Positions 6,396-15,486 of a stretch of DNA of 36,313 nt are shown here, piece by piece. A model generated the notes under the pieces. It was not told the origin of the DNA. It ran no database searches and saw only the letters and a list, made by a program, of their open reading frames with translations. This DNA comes from Micavibrio sp. UBA1672 (lineage in GTDB: Bacteria > Pseudomonadota > Alphaproteobacteria > Micavibrionales > Micavibrionaceae). Numbering within the stretch: the stretch's first letter is position 1; every line of letters starts with the position of its first letter. The translations under genes were made by a program, and so were the position numbers. The stretch spans positions 1-36,313 of the forward strand of contig DCKO01000044.1 in NCBI GenBank assembly GCA_002320665.1. The letters run 5' to 3'.

Positions 6396-8398
6396 GCAGC
6401 TTTTTCTCTTTTAATATATTCCCTGAGCTTCAAGAAAAGATTTTCTTCTTTAACAGGCTTGGCCAGATAATCATCCATCCCGACCTCAAGACATTTATCT
6501 TTTTCCCCTGCCACGGCATTGGCGGTCATAGCGATAATAACTTGATGAAGACCACCTTTTTCTTTTTCCTGCCGCCTTATTTCCTGTGTTGCCTCAAATC
6601 CATCCATAATCGGCATCATACAATCCATTAGAACGACGTCATAGCTCTTGTTATCATTTCCAAAGAGCATATCTACAGCTTCTTGCCCGTTTTCTGCCAG
6701 ATCCACCTTACATCCCATAGCCTCTAACATATCTGTCGCAACCATTTGATTAACCATCTCGTTTTCTACGAGCAAAATATTGGCATTCAGGTTGCCAGAA
6801 ATATCCAAAACCTCTGGCTCACCAATGGCTTGTTTTTGCCTATCAGCTCCATCAATACAAACTTCATATATTTTTTGTCTCAAATCCGCAGGGTTTACAG
6901 GCTTTAAAAGGCTACCATCAAAAAGGCCTGCTTTACTTTCGATTAAGTCGGCATCTATTTTTCCAATCGAAGAAATCATAATAATTTTTATATTTTTTAT
7001 ATCTGGATTACCACGAATACGTTCAGCAAGCTGCGCACCACTCAGATCAGGCATATGATAATCGGTTATAACCAAATCAAAAGGATCACCGCCCTTATAC
7101 GCATTTTGAAGCATCTCATAAGCTTTTTCAGGATTGCCTATTGTCTCATGTTGAATCCCCATTTTCTCCATAGCGATAGATAAGAAACGCAAAACAACTT
7201 CAGAATCATCAATAACCAAAACCTTCAAATTCTTTATGGCCTTAGCAGAATCAGCTTTTTCATCCGCACTCACATTATTAACAATCGGGAATTGAACCTC
7301 AAAGAAAAATTCCGTCCCAACACCCAAAGTACTAGAAACCCCAATACTGCCCCCCATCATCTCGACCAGTTTTTGTGTAATAGCCAATCCCAAACCTGTG
7401 CCACCATATTTCTTGGTCGTTGAGGCATCAGCTTGCGCAAATTTATCAAAAATAGTCTGAATTTTATCTTCCGGAATACCTATACCCGTATCCTCAACTG
7501 TAATGCGCAATCTTACAGCATTTTCATGAAAGCCTTTTGTTTCCACACGAACAATAATATGCCCCTCTTCTACAAATTTTACGGCATTACCTAACAAATT
7601 AATCATAATTTGCTCAAGGCGAACGCTATCTGCCATGATTGATAATGGCACATCCTTTGAATACTCGACCAAAAGCTCTACATTTTTTTGATTGGCGCGG
7701 GGATACACAGATTGCATAATATCATGCAAAAATTTCCTTATAACGACCGGCTCAGGGCTAATTTCCAACTCGCCTGCCTCAATCTTGGAAATATCAAGAA
7801 TGTCGTTGATTAAGGCCAAAAGCGTATCACCGGAATTAGTAATAACCCTTAAATACTTTTTCTGATCTTCAGTTAACTTGGTTTTATGCAAAAGATCTGC
7901 AGCCCCGATAATACCATTTAACGGCGTACGTATTTCATGGCTCATATTCGCTAAAAATTCGGATTTCAGTTGATTGGATTCTTGAATAGACTGATTAATT
8001 TTATGTCTTTGTATTGCATATTTTATTGCATTTGGAACATCATGACTTTCAAGGTTATTCTTAACAATAAAATCTTGCGCCCCTTCTTTTATCGCCTGCG
8101 AAGATATATCATCATTTTCATCACCGGTCAGGATAATAATCGGCAAATTCGTATTTTCCACCAAACTATGAAATGTTTCCATGCCGTGAGAATCCGGCAC
8201 AGTAAGATCCGACAAAACAATATCAAAGTCTTTTTCCAAAAGTGAGCCGATAGTATCTGATAAGGTTGTAGTATGCTTAATCTTGTAATTATCACGATTA
8301 TCCGCTTCAAGATCCTCCGAGAGCATAAGCGCATCACCCTCGTCATCTTCCAATAACAAGACGCGTATCACTTTTTTGGAATTTCGAGTTCGAGTCAT
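6392..8398 (-). CDS. Soluble hybrid histidine kinase, REC-HisKA-HATPase-REC-REC
   Basis: The 668-residue cytoplasmic protein starts with an Rcp1-like receiver (1-130; LLEDDEGDALML, D64, K113). HisKA follows, with H154 in ANMSHEIRTPLNG, then a complete HATPase with N-box NLLGNAVKF, DTGIGI and GTGLGL. Two receivers follow: about 395-515 (VITDYHMPD) and about 540-668 (VLMDCMMPIMDG, LAKP). The last receiver has E-N in place of the usual E-D pair at its metal site (LLVENEMVN), so its phosphorylation may be weak. With no sensor domain or transmembrane segment, its input probably comes through the N-terminal receiver from the kinases encoded upstream in the same operon. It is a plausible phosphate donor to the HPt protein at 2503-2844. 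The start has AGAGA upstream; the gene overlaps the next by four bases. Confidence 0.94.
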   Translation of the reverse strand: MTRTRNSKKVIRVLLLEDDEGDALMLSEDLEADNRDNYKIKHTTTLSDTIGSLLEKDFDIVLSDLTVPDSHGMETFHSLVENTNLPIIILTGDENDDISSQAIKEGAQDFIVKNNLESHDVPNAIKYAIQRHKINQSIQESNQLKSEFLANMSHEIRTPLNGIIGAADLLHKTKLTEDQKKYLRVITNSGDTLLALINDILDISKIEAGELEISPEPVVIRKFLHDIMQSVYPRANQKNVELLVEYSKDVPLSIMADSVRLEQIMINLLGNAVKFVEEGHIIVRVETKGFHENAVRLRITVEDTGIGIPEDKIQTIFDKFAQADASTTKKYGGTGLGLAITQKLVEMMGGSIGVSSTLGVGTEFFFEVQFPIVNNVSADEKADSAKAIKNLKVLVIDDSEVVLRFLSIAMEKMGIQHETIGNPEKAYEMLQNAYKGGDPFDLVITDYHMPDLSGAQLAERIRGNPDIKNIKIIMISSIGKIDADLIESKAGLFDGSLLKPVNPADLRQKIYEVCIDGADRQKQAIGEPEVLDISGNLNANILLVENEMVNQMVATDMLEAMGCKVDLAENGQEAVDMLFGNDNKSYDVVLMDCMMPIMDGFEATQEIRRQEKEKGGLHQVIIAMTANAVAGEKDKCLEVGMDDYLAKPVKEENLFLKLREYIKREKAA

Positions 8399-8412
8399 AC
8401 TATAAATCTCTT

Positions 8413-8856
8413 TTATTTTTTTAACGTCGGAAGTCTTGCTACACTAAACCAGAACTCTCGGATTGCCCGAACTGCATTATTAAACTCTCTGATATCTGTA
8501 GGCTTGGTAACAAAGCTGTTAGCCCGCCCCTTATAGCTTTTGAAGATATCTTCATCAGAATGGGACGTTGTCAGGATTACAACTGGTATAAGTTCATATT
8601 TATGATGATGTCGTATCCAGTCCAAAACCTCATGCCCATTCATGCGCGGCATATTAATATCCAACAGGACAAAGTCTGGATCAGGAGCATCCACAAACTC
8701 ACCTTTTTTCTCCATGAAATCAAGGGCCTGAATTCCATCATGCACAATATGAAAATTATGGGGAAAACCTATGTCCTCAAAAGCCTCTTGGGCCATGAGT
8801 GTATCTCCCTCATCGTCATCTACCATTAAGACTTCAATCACACATTCATTACTCAT
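8413..8856 (-). CDS. Rcp1-like single-domain response regulator (copy 1)
   Basis: This 147-residue lone receiver belongs to the Rcp1 group that partners phytochrome-type histidine kinases. It has D13-D14-D15 followed by EGD, phospho-acceptor D66 in LLDINMPRMNGHE, T96/T97 and K118 in VTKP. The C-terminal extension ends in FWFSVARLP, a feature shared with its two neighbours (FFWRQNSVA, FWINTVKLP). It lies 48 bp downstream of the second copy and 14 bp upstream of the hybrid kinase. With no output domain it probably acts by protein contact or as an intermediate toward the hybrid kinase, whose first domain is of the same receiver type. Confidence 0.93.
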   Translation of the reverse strand: MSNECVIEVLMVDDDEGDTLMAQEAFEDIGFPHNFHIVHDGIQALDFMEKKGEFVDAPDPDFVLLDINMPRMNGHEVLDWIRHHHKYELIPVVILTTSHSDEDIFKSYKGRANSFVTKPTDIREFNNAVRAIREFWFSVARLPTLKK

Positions 8857-8904
8857 GGTAGAGAGTATAATCTTAAGTCTGAAAAAAATAAAAGCTCTTT
8901 TATC

Positions 8905-9306
8905 TTAAGCCACAGAATTTTGCCGCCAGAAAAACTCGACGCTTTGAACAATTTCGGTAATTTTACCTTGGGTTAAAGGCTTTGATAAACATATAGCTGC
9001 ATTCAAATCCCATGTTTTAACAAAATCTTCTGCTTCATGCGAATTAGTCAGTACAGCCACAGGAATTTTTTTAAACAACGCATCTTTTCCTATTTCTTCG
9101 AGAAATTCATGTCCATTCATGCGAGGCATATTAATATCGGATATAATGAAATCTATTTTTGGCATCGCTTGATTTCTTAAAAACTCAAGAGCTTCTTCAC
9201 CATCATGCGCAATGTGTAAATTTGCATCAAAACTTGCATTCACAAGAATTTCACGCAACATAAAAATATCACCCTCATCATCTTCTACCAAAAGGATTTC
9301 TACCAT
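8905..9306 (-). CDS. Rcp1-like single-domain response regulator (copy 2)
   Basis: The 133-residue receiver has E8-D9-D10-EGD, phospho-acceptor D57 in ISDINMPRMNGHEFL, T87 and K109 in LSKP. The residue after the switch threonine is N88, where the other two copies have Thr, and the segment leading to K109 (AAICLSKP) differs from the T-K-P of its neighbours, so partner choice or kinetics may differ. It is most similar to the flanking genes and probably arose by local duplication. The start ATG at 9306 follows AGGAG about five bases upstream. Confidence 0.93.
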   Translation of the reverse strand: MVEILLVEDDEGDIFMLREILVNASFDANLHIAHDGEEALEFLRNQAMPKIDFIISDINMPRMNGHEFLEEIGKDALFKKIPVAVLTNSHEAEDFVKTWDLNAAICLSKPLTQGKITEIVQSVEFFWRQNSVA

Positions 9307-9381
9307 ACCAAACTCCTGTTTTTTCTTATATTAGAATATCATAAATACAAAGGCATTTCCAATACAAACAAACGCAGGAAA

Positions 9382-9795
9382 TCAGGAAGGCAACTTCACA
9401 GTATTAATCCAGAAATCGTCAATTCGCTTTATAACAAGTTGCATATCTTCAAAACTTGTTGGCTTGGTAATATAGTAACTAGCGTAATTTCTATAAGATT
9501 CATTAATATCATCCAAGGATGAAGACGTTGTTAAAATGCCCACCGGAATATCTCTCAAATCATCATCGGATTTGATCCATTTTAGCATCTCAAACCCATT
9601 CATTCTCGGCATATTCAGATCAAGCAAAATAAAAGCAGGCCGTGGATTTGAAGAATCTCTCAAAAACTCTTGCGCTTCAAGACCATCCATACAATGATGT
9701 AACCTGCTCTCGAAACCTGTTTTTTCCAATGCTTCTTCCAGAAAAAAAGCATCCCCCTCATCATCTTCCACTAATAAAATATCAATCATACTCAT
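9382..9795 (-). CDS. Rcp1-like single-domain response regulator (copy 3)
   Basis: The 137-residue receiver has E10-D11-D12-EGD, phospho-acceptor D59 in LLDLNMPRMNGFEML, T89/T90 and K111 in ITKP. It begins 19 bp after the stop of the PilJ-N-type kinase, which makes that kinase the most likely phosphate source; kinases of the Cph1-like HisKA group commonly sit beside an Rcp1-like receiver. AAGAG lies before the ATG. There is no output domain. Confidence 0.93.
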   Translation of the reverse strand: MSMIDILLVEDDEGDAFFLEEALEKTGFESRLHHCMDGLEAQEFLRDSSNPRPAFILLDLNMPRMNGFEMLKWIKSDDDLRDIPVGILTTSSSLDDINESYRNYASYYITKPTSFEDMQLVIKRIDDFWINTVKLPS

Positions 9796-9814
9796 CTCTT
9801 TTCTTAATAATCAC

Positions 9815-11179
9815 TTATACAGCCTTTGGGACCGTAAAATAAAACTTTGCCCCCTGTCCCTCTTGCGAGTCAACCCATACCTCTCCACCGTGAAGCTCAA
9901 CAATTTTTCTAACAATTGCCAATCCCAAACCTATACCTGCAATATCTTCTTTTCTGTGAAGGCGCTGAAACATTTCAAAAATTCTATCGAAATATTTTTC
10001 GGCAATGCCAATACCATTATCAGAAACGGTAAAGACCCAATTTTCTTCTTCTTCCTCCAATGAAATACGAATATCAGATATTTCGTCTTTTCTATATGTT
10101 AGCGCATTGCCAATCAACTCTTCAAAGACCCTAATCAGCATCTCTTTATTATAAATCACTTTAGGCAAATTCTGGTAATAAATTTTACTATTATCTTCCG
10201 AAATATTATATGCCTTAAGGGCCTGTTTAACTGCCAGGTTTGCATCGATTTCTTCTCGTATATCCTCTGTCGCCGAAATACTGGCATAGACATGCAGGCC
10301 ACTTACCAAATCCCTCATATGCGCAGCCCCAGACATAACAAAACGCATATATGTTTTAGTTTTATCGTCAAGTTTACCTTCCAGCGCCTTTTCAAGACGC
10401 TCGGTAAATCCGATAATTTTCCTCAAAGGCTCGTGCAAATCATGAGATGCTATAAACGTAAAACGCTCCAGATCATGAAACTGGTCTTGTATTTTTTTCT
10501 CGCGCTTCTCAAGTTCTACAATATTATCCTCAATGCGTCGGATCATCGGTTTGAATAGAAACAAAGCCTCAAGTAACAAAACAATAATAGTGACAATCCA
10601 AAAAGCCATTTGAAGCTGTGAAATAAAACGCACATCATTTTGTGCCGCAATTTCATGCAGCTTTACTATATCATTTAATTTTCGAAGCAAAATATCCGGC
10701 CCCGTCTCGGCAATAAACGCCATCGCGTCCTGCGAAGCCTCTCCTTGCCCCCCATGATCCAAAATCACGTGAACCGATGAGATATATTCCTGCATCAAAG
10801 CGTCAAGCGCAGGATCATCTTTATAATACACATCATGAATCTTCTTGTTGTTTAAAACCGGAAGCCCACGCGCTGCATTCCCTTCAATCAAATCATTATG
10901 ATTTTTCCAAAATTCTTCAACCGTTTCGATAAGCGCCCCCTTAACCTTCAAACGGTTTTCTGGCACTTGAGCAGCCATATAATCCGAGGCAAAAAAGGCA
11001 ATCCTTTGTGAAAGCATACGCTGGCGCCCGCTAATATTAATCACAACAGCTGCCTCTTTTTGCTTAAACACCAGCATTTCCAGAGCAATAAACTTGATAC
11101 TTGCCAGTAAAAATATCACCAAAAGCGCCAGAATATATCCTTGCCTTAAGCCCATACCATTTCTGCTCTTACCAAACAT
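9815..11179 (-). CDS. Membrane histidine kinase with PilJ-type N-terminal sensor
   Basis: In the 454-residue protein, transmembrane helix 1 is at about 14-34 and helix 2 at about 192-210. Between them is a periplasmic helical domain starting NISGRQRMLSQRIAFF, the signature of the type IV pili methyl-accepting transducer N-terminal (PilJ-N) domain. HisKA has H246 in FIASHDLHEPLRK, the form found in Cph1/phytochrome-type kinases. HATPase has N358 in ELIGNAL, DNGIGI near 387 and GIGLGL near 415. All catalytic motifs are present and there is no receiver, so phosphate must go to a separate regulator, most simply the Rcp1-like copy 3 gene 19 bp downstream. Its start directly abuts the stop of the preceding kinase. 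The ligand is unknown. Confidence 0.92.
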   Translation of the reverse strand: MFGKSRNGMGLRQGYILALLVIFLLASIKFIALEMLVFKQKEAAVVINISGRQRMLSQRIAFFASDYMAAQVPENRLKVKGALIETVEEFWKNHNDLIEGNAARGLPVLNNKKIHDVYYKDDPALDALMQEYISSVHVILDHGGQGEASQDAMAFIAETGPDILLRKLNDIVKLHEIAAQNDVRFISQLQMAFWIVTIIVLLLEALFLFKPMIRRIEDNIVELEKREKKIQDQFHDLERFTFIASHDLHEPLRKIIGFTERLEKALEGKLDDKTKTYMRFVMSGAAHMRDLVSGLHVYASISATEDIREEIDANLAVKQALKAYNISEDNSKIYYQNLPKVIYNKEMLIRVFEELIGNALTYRKDEISDIRISLEEEEENWVFTVSDNGIGIAEKYFDRIFEMFQRLHRKEDIAGIGLGLAIVRKIVELHGGEVWVDSQEGQGAKFYFTVPKAV

Positions 11180-14100
11180 TTATATGTCACTTGTGATTGG
11201 AACAGTGAAGTAGAAAGTAGATCCCTTATCAGGCTCGGAAGTCACACGTATTTTCCCACCATAACGCTCGACAATTTTTTGACACAGTGACAAGCCAATA
11301 CCTGTGCCACTAATTTCTTCCTTACGGTGAAGACGCTGGAACATTTCGAATATACGATCCAGATATTTTTCCTCCATCCCCATGCCATTATCCGCAACAG
11401 CAAATTCCCAAAAACCATCCACCACTTGCGCTGTAATAGTAATCTCCGGCGCAGCTTCGCTACGATATTTGATTGCATTACCGATCAGATTCTGGAAAAG
11501 CTGGGTCAGCATAATTTTATCATACGCAACCACGGGCAAATCTTCATAATGAATCCGCGCTTCATTTTCCTCAATTCTTTCACTTAAGTTCTCTATGGCA
11601 TCGGCTACAATCTGGTTGCTATCAAGCGCCTGCACATCAATCTCTGTGGTAGTGACACGAGAATATTCGAGAAGCCCCATAATCAAGCCCCTCATACGCT
11701 CAACCCCATCAGTGATAAACCTCATATAGGTCTGGGCTTTCTCGTCATTTTTAATCTGATCGGCAAAATGCTTTTCAAAACGCTCTGTAAATCCGCCGAT
11801 TTTACGCAAAGGTTCTTGCAAGTCATGAGAGGCTATATAGGCAAAACGCTCTAACTCCTGATTGGAGCGGCTCAATTCTTCGTTAGCCTTTAATATTTGT
11901 TCTTCTGCTTCTTTGGCATCTGTTATATCTCTGGCTATCCCCAGAATAAATGTCTCTCCTTTTGTATTTTTAAAACGCACCTTTTTGGTAAAAAGAGTAT
12001 GCAATTGCCCATTCGGGAAAACTATAACCTCCTCGGTTTCAGAATACCCGTCTTTCAAAGCAATTTTATCATGCTTCAGAAATGCTTCAGCATCCTCTTC
12101 TTTATAATTTTCTATCGTTGTTGAGCCAATAACATTTTCTCTTATGTCTTCAGGATATAGCTCTAAAAATGCGTCATTAGCATCAACAATCCTAAATTCA
12201 TCATCCTTAACAAAAAGAAAATCAGGAATATTATTTGCAACAAGCTCCTGAAATTCTATGGATTCATTTTTGGCAATTTCTGCTTCTTTTTGTTTTGTAA
12301 TATCACGAATGATACCACTGAATAATTTACCATGGTCCAGTTCAACATCACTGACAGATAATTCAATAGGAAAAACCTCACCATTTTTGCGAACCGCTTC
12401 CAGCTCACGAGTTGTACCTATAATTTTGGCTTCACCGGTTTTCATATAATTTTCAATGTAATGATCATGCTGTTTTTTATGTGGCTCAGGCATAAGACAT
12501 GATACATTCTGACCAACCATTTCTTCATCCGTATAACCAAACATTGCTTCTGCTGCCCGATTAAAGCCCTGAATTTCACCTTTTTCATTTATGGTTAAAA
12601 TGGCATCGACTGTATTATCCAAAATTGCTCTGTGACGATTTTCACTCTCTTTAAGCTCTTTGGTACGCTCATCAACCGTTCTTTGGATAATATCTTTGCT
12701 CTTAATAAACCGATCTAACGCAAAATATAAAAGCCCTGCAAATAGCCAGCCAAAAATAAGAAAAACATAACCCTGATTATCTTGCGTCTGCGTTATAAAA
12801 TTTTTATTAGGATGCCATAATATCGTCCATGTTCGCCCTGCTATATTCAATTGTGTTTGCACAAAATCAGAGGAAATATCTGACACCTCTGCATTTTCTT
12901 TATAGTCATAAATCAGAGATCCTTTAGCGGGCTTCTTGCCATCAAACACTTCAAAATTCAGTTGTTTTTGTCCAATTTTTTCTATTCCGGTAAAAAAATT
13001 CGACCCGATAAACGGCGCATAAACCCACCCCTGAAAATGCTTACGACGTTTTTCAATTGTATCGGGCAAGTCTTTCGTTTCATAAACCGGAATAAGAAGC
13101 AAAAACCCTGCTTGTTTCTTATGGTCTTGCACCAGCAGAATTTTTTTGGTCAGAGCAGGCACACCTAAATCACGAGCACGCTCCGCTGCCGCCCGTCGAT
13201 TAGCCTCGAAACCAATATCAAGTCCCACAGCCTCTATATTGTCATCAACAGGCTCGATGTATTTAATAATAAACTTATCAGGGTAAAATGTATCAGGGTG
13301 GTTTTTAAAATTCGGCGCATCATCAGCACGTGTATCTTTCAAATACTGATTCATATCCTGAGCCAGAACATAATCAATATAACCAATCCCGCTAATACCG
13401 GGCAGGTTTTTTCCAACATCAAGAGCTTTAACATAATTTTGCCACTCTTCACGTTCCACAGATTTGGACGCATAATACAAACCCAGCCCACCCCATAAAC
13501 TTGCCTCATATAGTTTATAGCGTGTTACAAGAGCATCTTGTGTATCATTAACAAGACTCAAAAGATAATTATGGTTTGCAACTTTGGCTTCTTCCCTAAT
13601 GACATACCACGAAAAAAATGAAAGCAATGCAATGACCATAGCCACTAAAAAAGGAGCGATCTGCCAAAAATCAAATTTTTTACCAACCACACCCCATAAG
13701 TTATAAATAACCATCCCGATTGCCAGAACCACAAAGCCCGAAGCGGTATGAATAGCCATGCGGGTTAAATTTCCCCAACCATACAGTCCTTCTTGCTGGG
13801 TGATATAACCGATTAATGCCATCACTGCAAAAATAAGTACACATATAGCCAAACTCACGGCTAAAGGCCTTTTTTTATTTACAAACAAAAAACTTAGCCC
13901 GCTTAAAGCAAAGCAAATTGCTGTCATGGGTGCCATGCGGCCAGGATGGGATGTTTTTGTGATAAAAACCGGCTCGATAAAAAATTCGTCAATGCCAAAA
14001 TCAACATCCCATATATATTGAATTAAGGTAGCAACACCCAAGACGCAGGCGATCCCACCCAAAGTACTTACAGCCTTCATTTTTCTATAAGAAACCGCAA

Positions 14101-14281
14101 TCAGCCCTAATCCACAAAATAAGAATCCGAGCGCCGTATTATATTGCATAGGCGCAAAGGCCGGATTGATTTGCACCAAAGCCTGATTACCCGCATACCA
14201 ACCGAAAATAACAACAAGACCAAGACATGCCGTAAGAGTGCCGCATATAAGGACATAAAGATGAACACCTTTTATCATCAT
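11180..14281 (-). CDS. Membrane sensor histidine kinase, multi-TM + CHASE + PAS (FixL-like) + PAS + HisKA/HATPase
   Basis: The 1033-residue protein starts with six or seven hydrophobic helices (about 8-225). A CHASE-type extracellular sensor follows (about 245-420), then a helix at about 504-524. PAS 1 (about 545-668) is close to the FixL haem PAS: H605 in HDHYIENY and R625 in IIGTTR keep the 20-residue spacing of the Bradyrhizobium FixL haem ligand H200 and gating R220. PAS 2 spans about 680-795. HisKA has H819 in IASHDLQEPLRK; HATPase has DNGMGM at 964 and GTGIGL at 992. It is probably a dual sensor (extracytoplasmic ligand plus possibly oxygen or redox) with no receiver of its own. It overlaps the upstream repeat-protein gene by four bases, suggesting that protein is a periplasmic partner. 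Haem binding is inference; many similar PAS domains lack haem. Confidence 0.92.
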   Translation of the reverse strand: MMIKGVHLYVLICGTLTACLGLVVIFGWYAGNQALVQINPAFAPMQYNTALGFLFCGLGLIAVSYRKMKAVSTLGGIACVLGVATLIQYIWDVDFGIDEFFIEPVFITKTSHPGRMAPMTAICFALSGLSFLFVNKKRPLAVSLAICVLIFAVMALIGYITQQEGLYGWGNLTRMAIHTASGFVVLAIGMVIYNLWGVVGKKFDFWQIAPFLVAMVIALLSFFSWYVIREEAKVANHNYLLSLVNDTQDALVTRYKLYEASLWGGLGLYYASKSVEREEWQNYVKALDVGKNLPGISGIGYIDYVLAQDMNQYLKDTRADDAPNFKNHPDTFYPDKFIIKYIEPVDDNIEAVGLDIGFEANRRAAAERARDLGVPALTKKILLVQDHKKQAGFLLLIPVYETKDLPDTIEKRRKHFQGWVYAPFIGSNFFTGIEKIGQKQLNFEVFDGKKPAKGSLIYDYKENAEVSDISSDFVQTQLNIAGRTWTILWHPNKNFITQTQDNQGYVFLIFGWLFAGLLYFALDRFIKSKDIIQRTVDERTKELKESENRHRAILDNTVDAILTINEKGEIQGFNRAAEAMFGYTDEEMVGQNVSCLMPEPHKKQHDHYIENYMKTGEAKIIGTTRELEAVRKNGEVFPIELSVSDVELDHGKLFSGIIRDITKQKEAEIAKNESIEFQELVANNIPDFLFVKDDEFRIVDANDAFLELYPEDIRENVIGSTTIENYKEEDAEAFLKHDKIALKDGYSETEEVIVFPNGQLHTLFTKKVRFKNTKGETFILGIARDITDAKEAEEQILKANEELSRSNQELERFAYIASHDLQEPLRKIGGFTERFEKHFADQIKNDEKAQTYMRFITDGVERMRGLIMGLLEYSRVTTTEIDVQALDSNQIVADAIENLSERIEENEARIHYEDLPVVAYDKIMLTQLFQNLIGNAIKYRSEAAPEITITAQVVDGFWEFAVADNGMGMEEKYLDRIFEMFQRLHRKEEISGTGIGLSLCQKIVERYGGKIRVTSEPDKGSTFYFTVPITSDI

Positions 14282-15165
14282 TTATAATCCTCTTTTTCTA
14301 ATAATATCAGAACAATATTATGCGCGCGCTCAATCTGCGCAAAAACATCTGACGGGACTTTACCCTCCTGATATGGTGGCAAGGTCATATGTTCCCGAAT
14401 ACCAAGACTATACTTAATCGCATTCGTTTCGGCCAAAGATTCATTCATCACAGTCAAAACATCCTGAGGCTCGATTTTGCCTGATAATTCGGCAGGTATC
14501 AAAACACCGCCGGGAATGGCAAAATCAGGATTTAGGGCCAATAATCTTAACTCTGTGAGTAAATCCAGTGTTTTTTTATAAACATCTGCTGGTATTTTCC
14601 CTTGAAACTCCTTAACGGAAACGTCTGTATCATAACCACGTGCTTGAGCTATTTTATCAAGATTATCATTGACCGCGCGTGCAACCTGATGAACATCAGA
14701 AGGGATAATCTCCATACGCACCGCACGGCAAATCCGTTTGAGATTATTATAAACATCATTTGGCACTCTAGCAGGCACAAAAACAGGCTCTTCAATTTCA
14801 ACTGCCCCAAGCTTTAGTATTTCATCAATCAAATGATCAACACCATTTTTAACATCAGAAGGCCGAACCTCGCGCACAGAAAACAACTTGGGCATTGGCG
14901 AGACTTCAATATTCTTCTGCTTTAGAATTTTTGAAAAAATCGTGTGACATTTCCAGACCTTTTGCATCACATGGCGTGGATGCCTGAGCGCTTCATCACT
15001 TTGGATTGTTTCATACAATTGTGTATCCAATAAATCATGCTCCTCAAGAACCAAACGCAAAAATTCGGTTCTTTGATAAACATGGGATGGCGTAACCTTG
15101 GAAGCAAATCCCTGTATAGGTAACAAGCAGAAAACCACCAAAAAGACTATAATTCTGGATTTCAT
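14278..15165 (-). CDS. Secreted or periplasmic protein with PxDV helical repeats, unknown function
   Basis: The 295-residue protein has an N-terminal Sec signal peptide (MKSRIIVFLVVFCLLPIQGFA, cut near 21). The mature part holds at least seven imperfect units beginning [V/I]-P-x-D-V-[Y/F/H] and followed by an amphipathic helix: TPSHVYQR (25), RPSDVKNG (101), VPNDVYNN (134), IPSDVHQV (154), IPADVYKK (191), EPQDVLTV (232) and VPSDVFAQ (270). I do not recognise the family. It is the first gene of the signalling operon and its stop overlaps the start of the CHASE kinase by four bases. A role as periplasmic ligand-binding or sensing partner of that kinase is a reasonable inference. Confidence 0.85.
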   Translation of the reverse strand: MKSRIIVFLVVFCLLPIQGFASKVTPSHVYQRTEFLRLVLEEHDLLDTQLYETIQSDEALRHPRHVMQKVWKCHTIFSKILKQKNIEVSPMPKLFSVREVRPSDVKNGVDHLIDEILKLGAVEIEEPVFVPARVPNDVYNNLKRICRAVRMEIIPSDVHQVARAVNDNLDKIAQARGYDTDVSVKEFQGKIPADVYKKTLDLLTELRLLALNPDFAIPGGVLIPAELSGKIEPQDVLTVMNESLAETNAIKYSLGIREHMTLPPYQEGKVPSDVFAQIERAHNIVLILLEKEDYK

Positions 15166-15331
15166 GATCTATCAGATGAAGAAAATTATTTCGCACAAAC
15201 ACAAACGAGTTATCATCGTAACATAAATCATGAATTGTATATAGTAATAACAAATAAAACTTATTTATCCATCTATCTCTAAAAACAACAGAAATAAGTA
15301 ACGTTTCGTAGTTTTAGGACATATGGATAAA

Positions 15332-15407
15332 TGGTGATCGCTGAGGGATTCGAACCCTCGACCTACTGATTAAAAGTCAGTTGCTCTACCGGCTGAGCTA
15401 AGCGATC
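15332..15407 (-). tRNA. tRNA-Lys (anticodon UUU)
   Basis: On the minus strand a complete cloverleaf is visible: acceptor GATCGCT/AGCGATC (7 bp), D stem GCTC/GAGC, anticodon stem ACTGA/TCAGT with loop CTTTTAA (anticodon TTT), T stem GAGGG/CCCTC with TTCGAAT, discriminator A and an encoded CCA (15332-15334). It lies between coaD and the signalling operon. Confidence 0.97.
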
Positions 15408-15417
15408 TTAACCACAT

Positions 15418-15437
15418 AAAAAGAGCGTTTAACGCTC
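15418..15437 (-). terminator. Rho-independent terminator between coaD and tRNA-Lys
   Basis: On the minus strand GAGCG-TTAAA-CGCTC is followed by TTTTTATG. It would stop transcripts coming from coaD. It also lies immediately after the predicted tRNA start site (near 15440), so it forms the very 5' end of the pre-tRNA. Confidence 0.75.
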
Positions 15438-15446
15438 GGATGCCGC

Positions 15447-15475
15447 ACAATATGTATTTTGCATCCCCGCGTCAA
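15447..15475 (-). promoter_or_regulatory. Sigma-70-type promoter for tRNA-Lys
   Basis: On the minus strand TTGACG (15475-15470), a 17-bp spacer and TATTGT (15452-15447) match the -35/-10 consensus at 5/6 and 4/6 positions. It lies just downstream of the coaD stop codon and about 40-65 bp upstream of the tRNA 5' end. Confidence 0.5.
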
Positions 15476-15486
15476 GCTTTGCTTTT

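Noticed and set aside
15166..15331. Sigma-54 promoter or LuxO-like site ahead of the signalling operon
   Set aside because: I found no -24/-12 pair or TTGC-N5-GCAA dyad there; the operon promoter was not identified.
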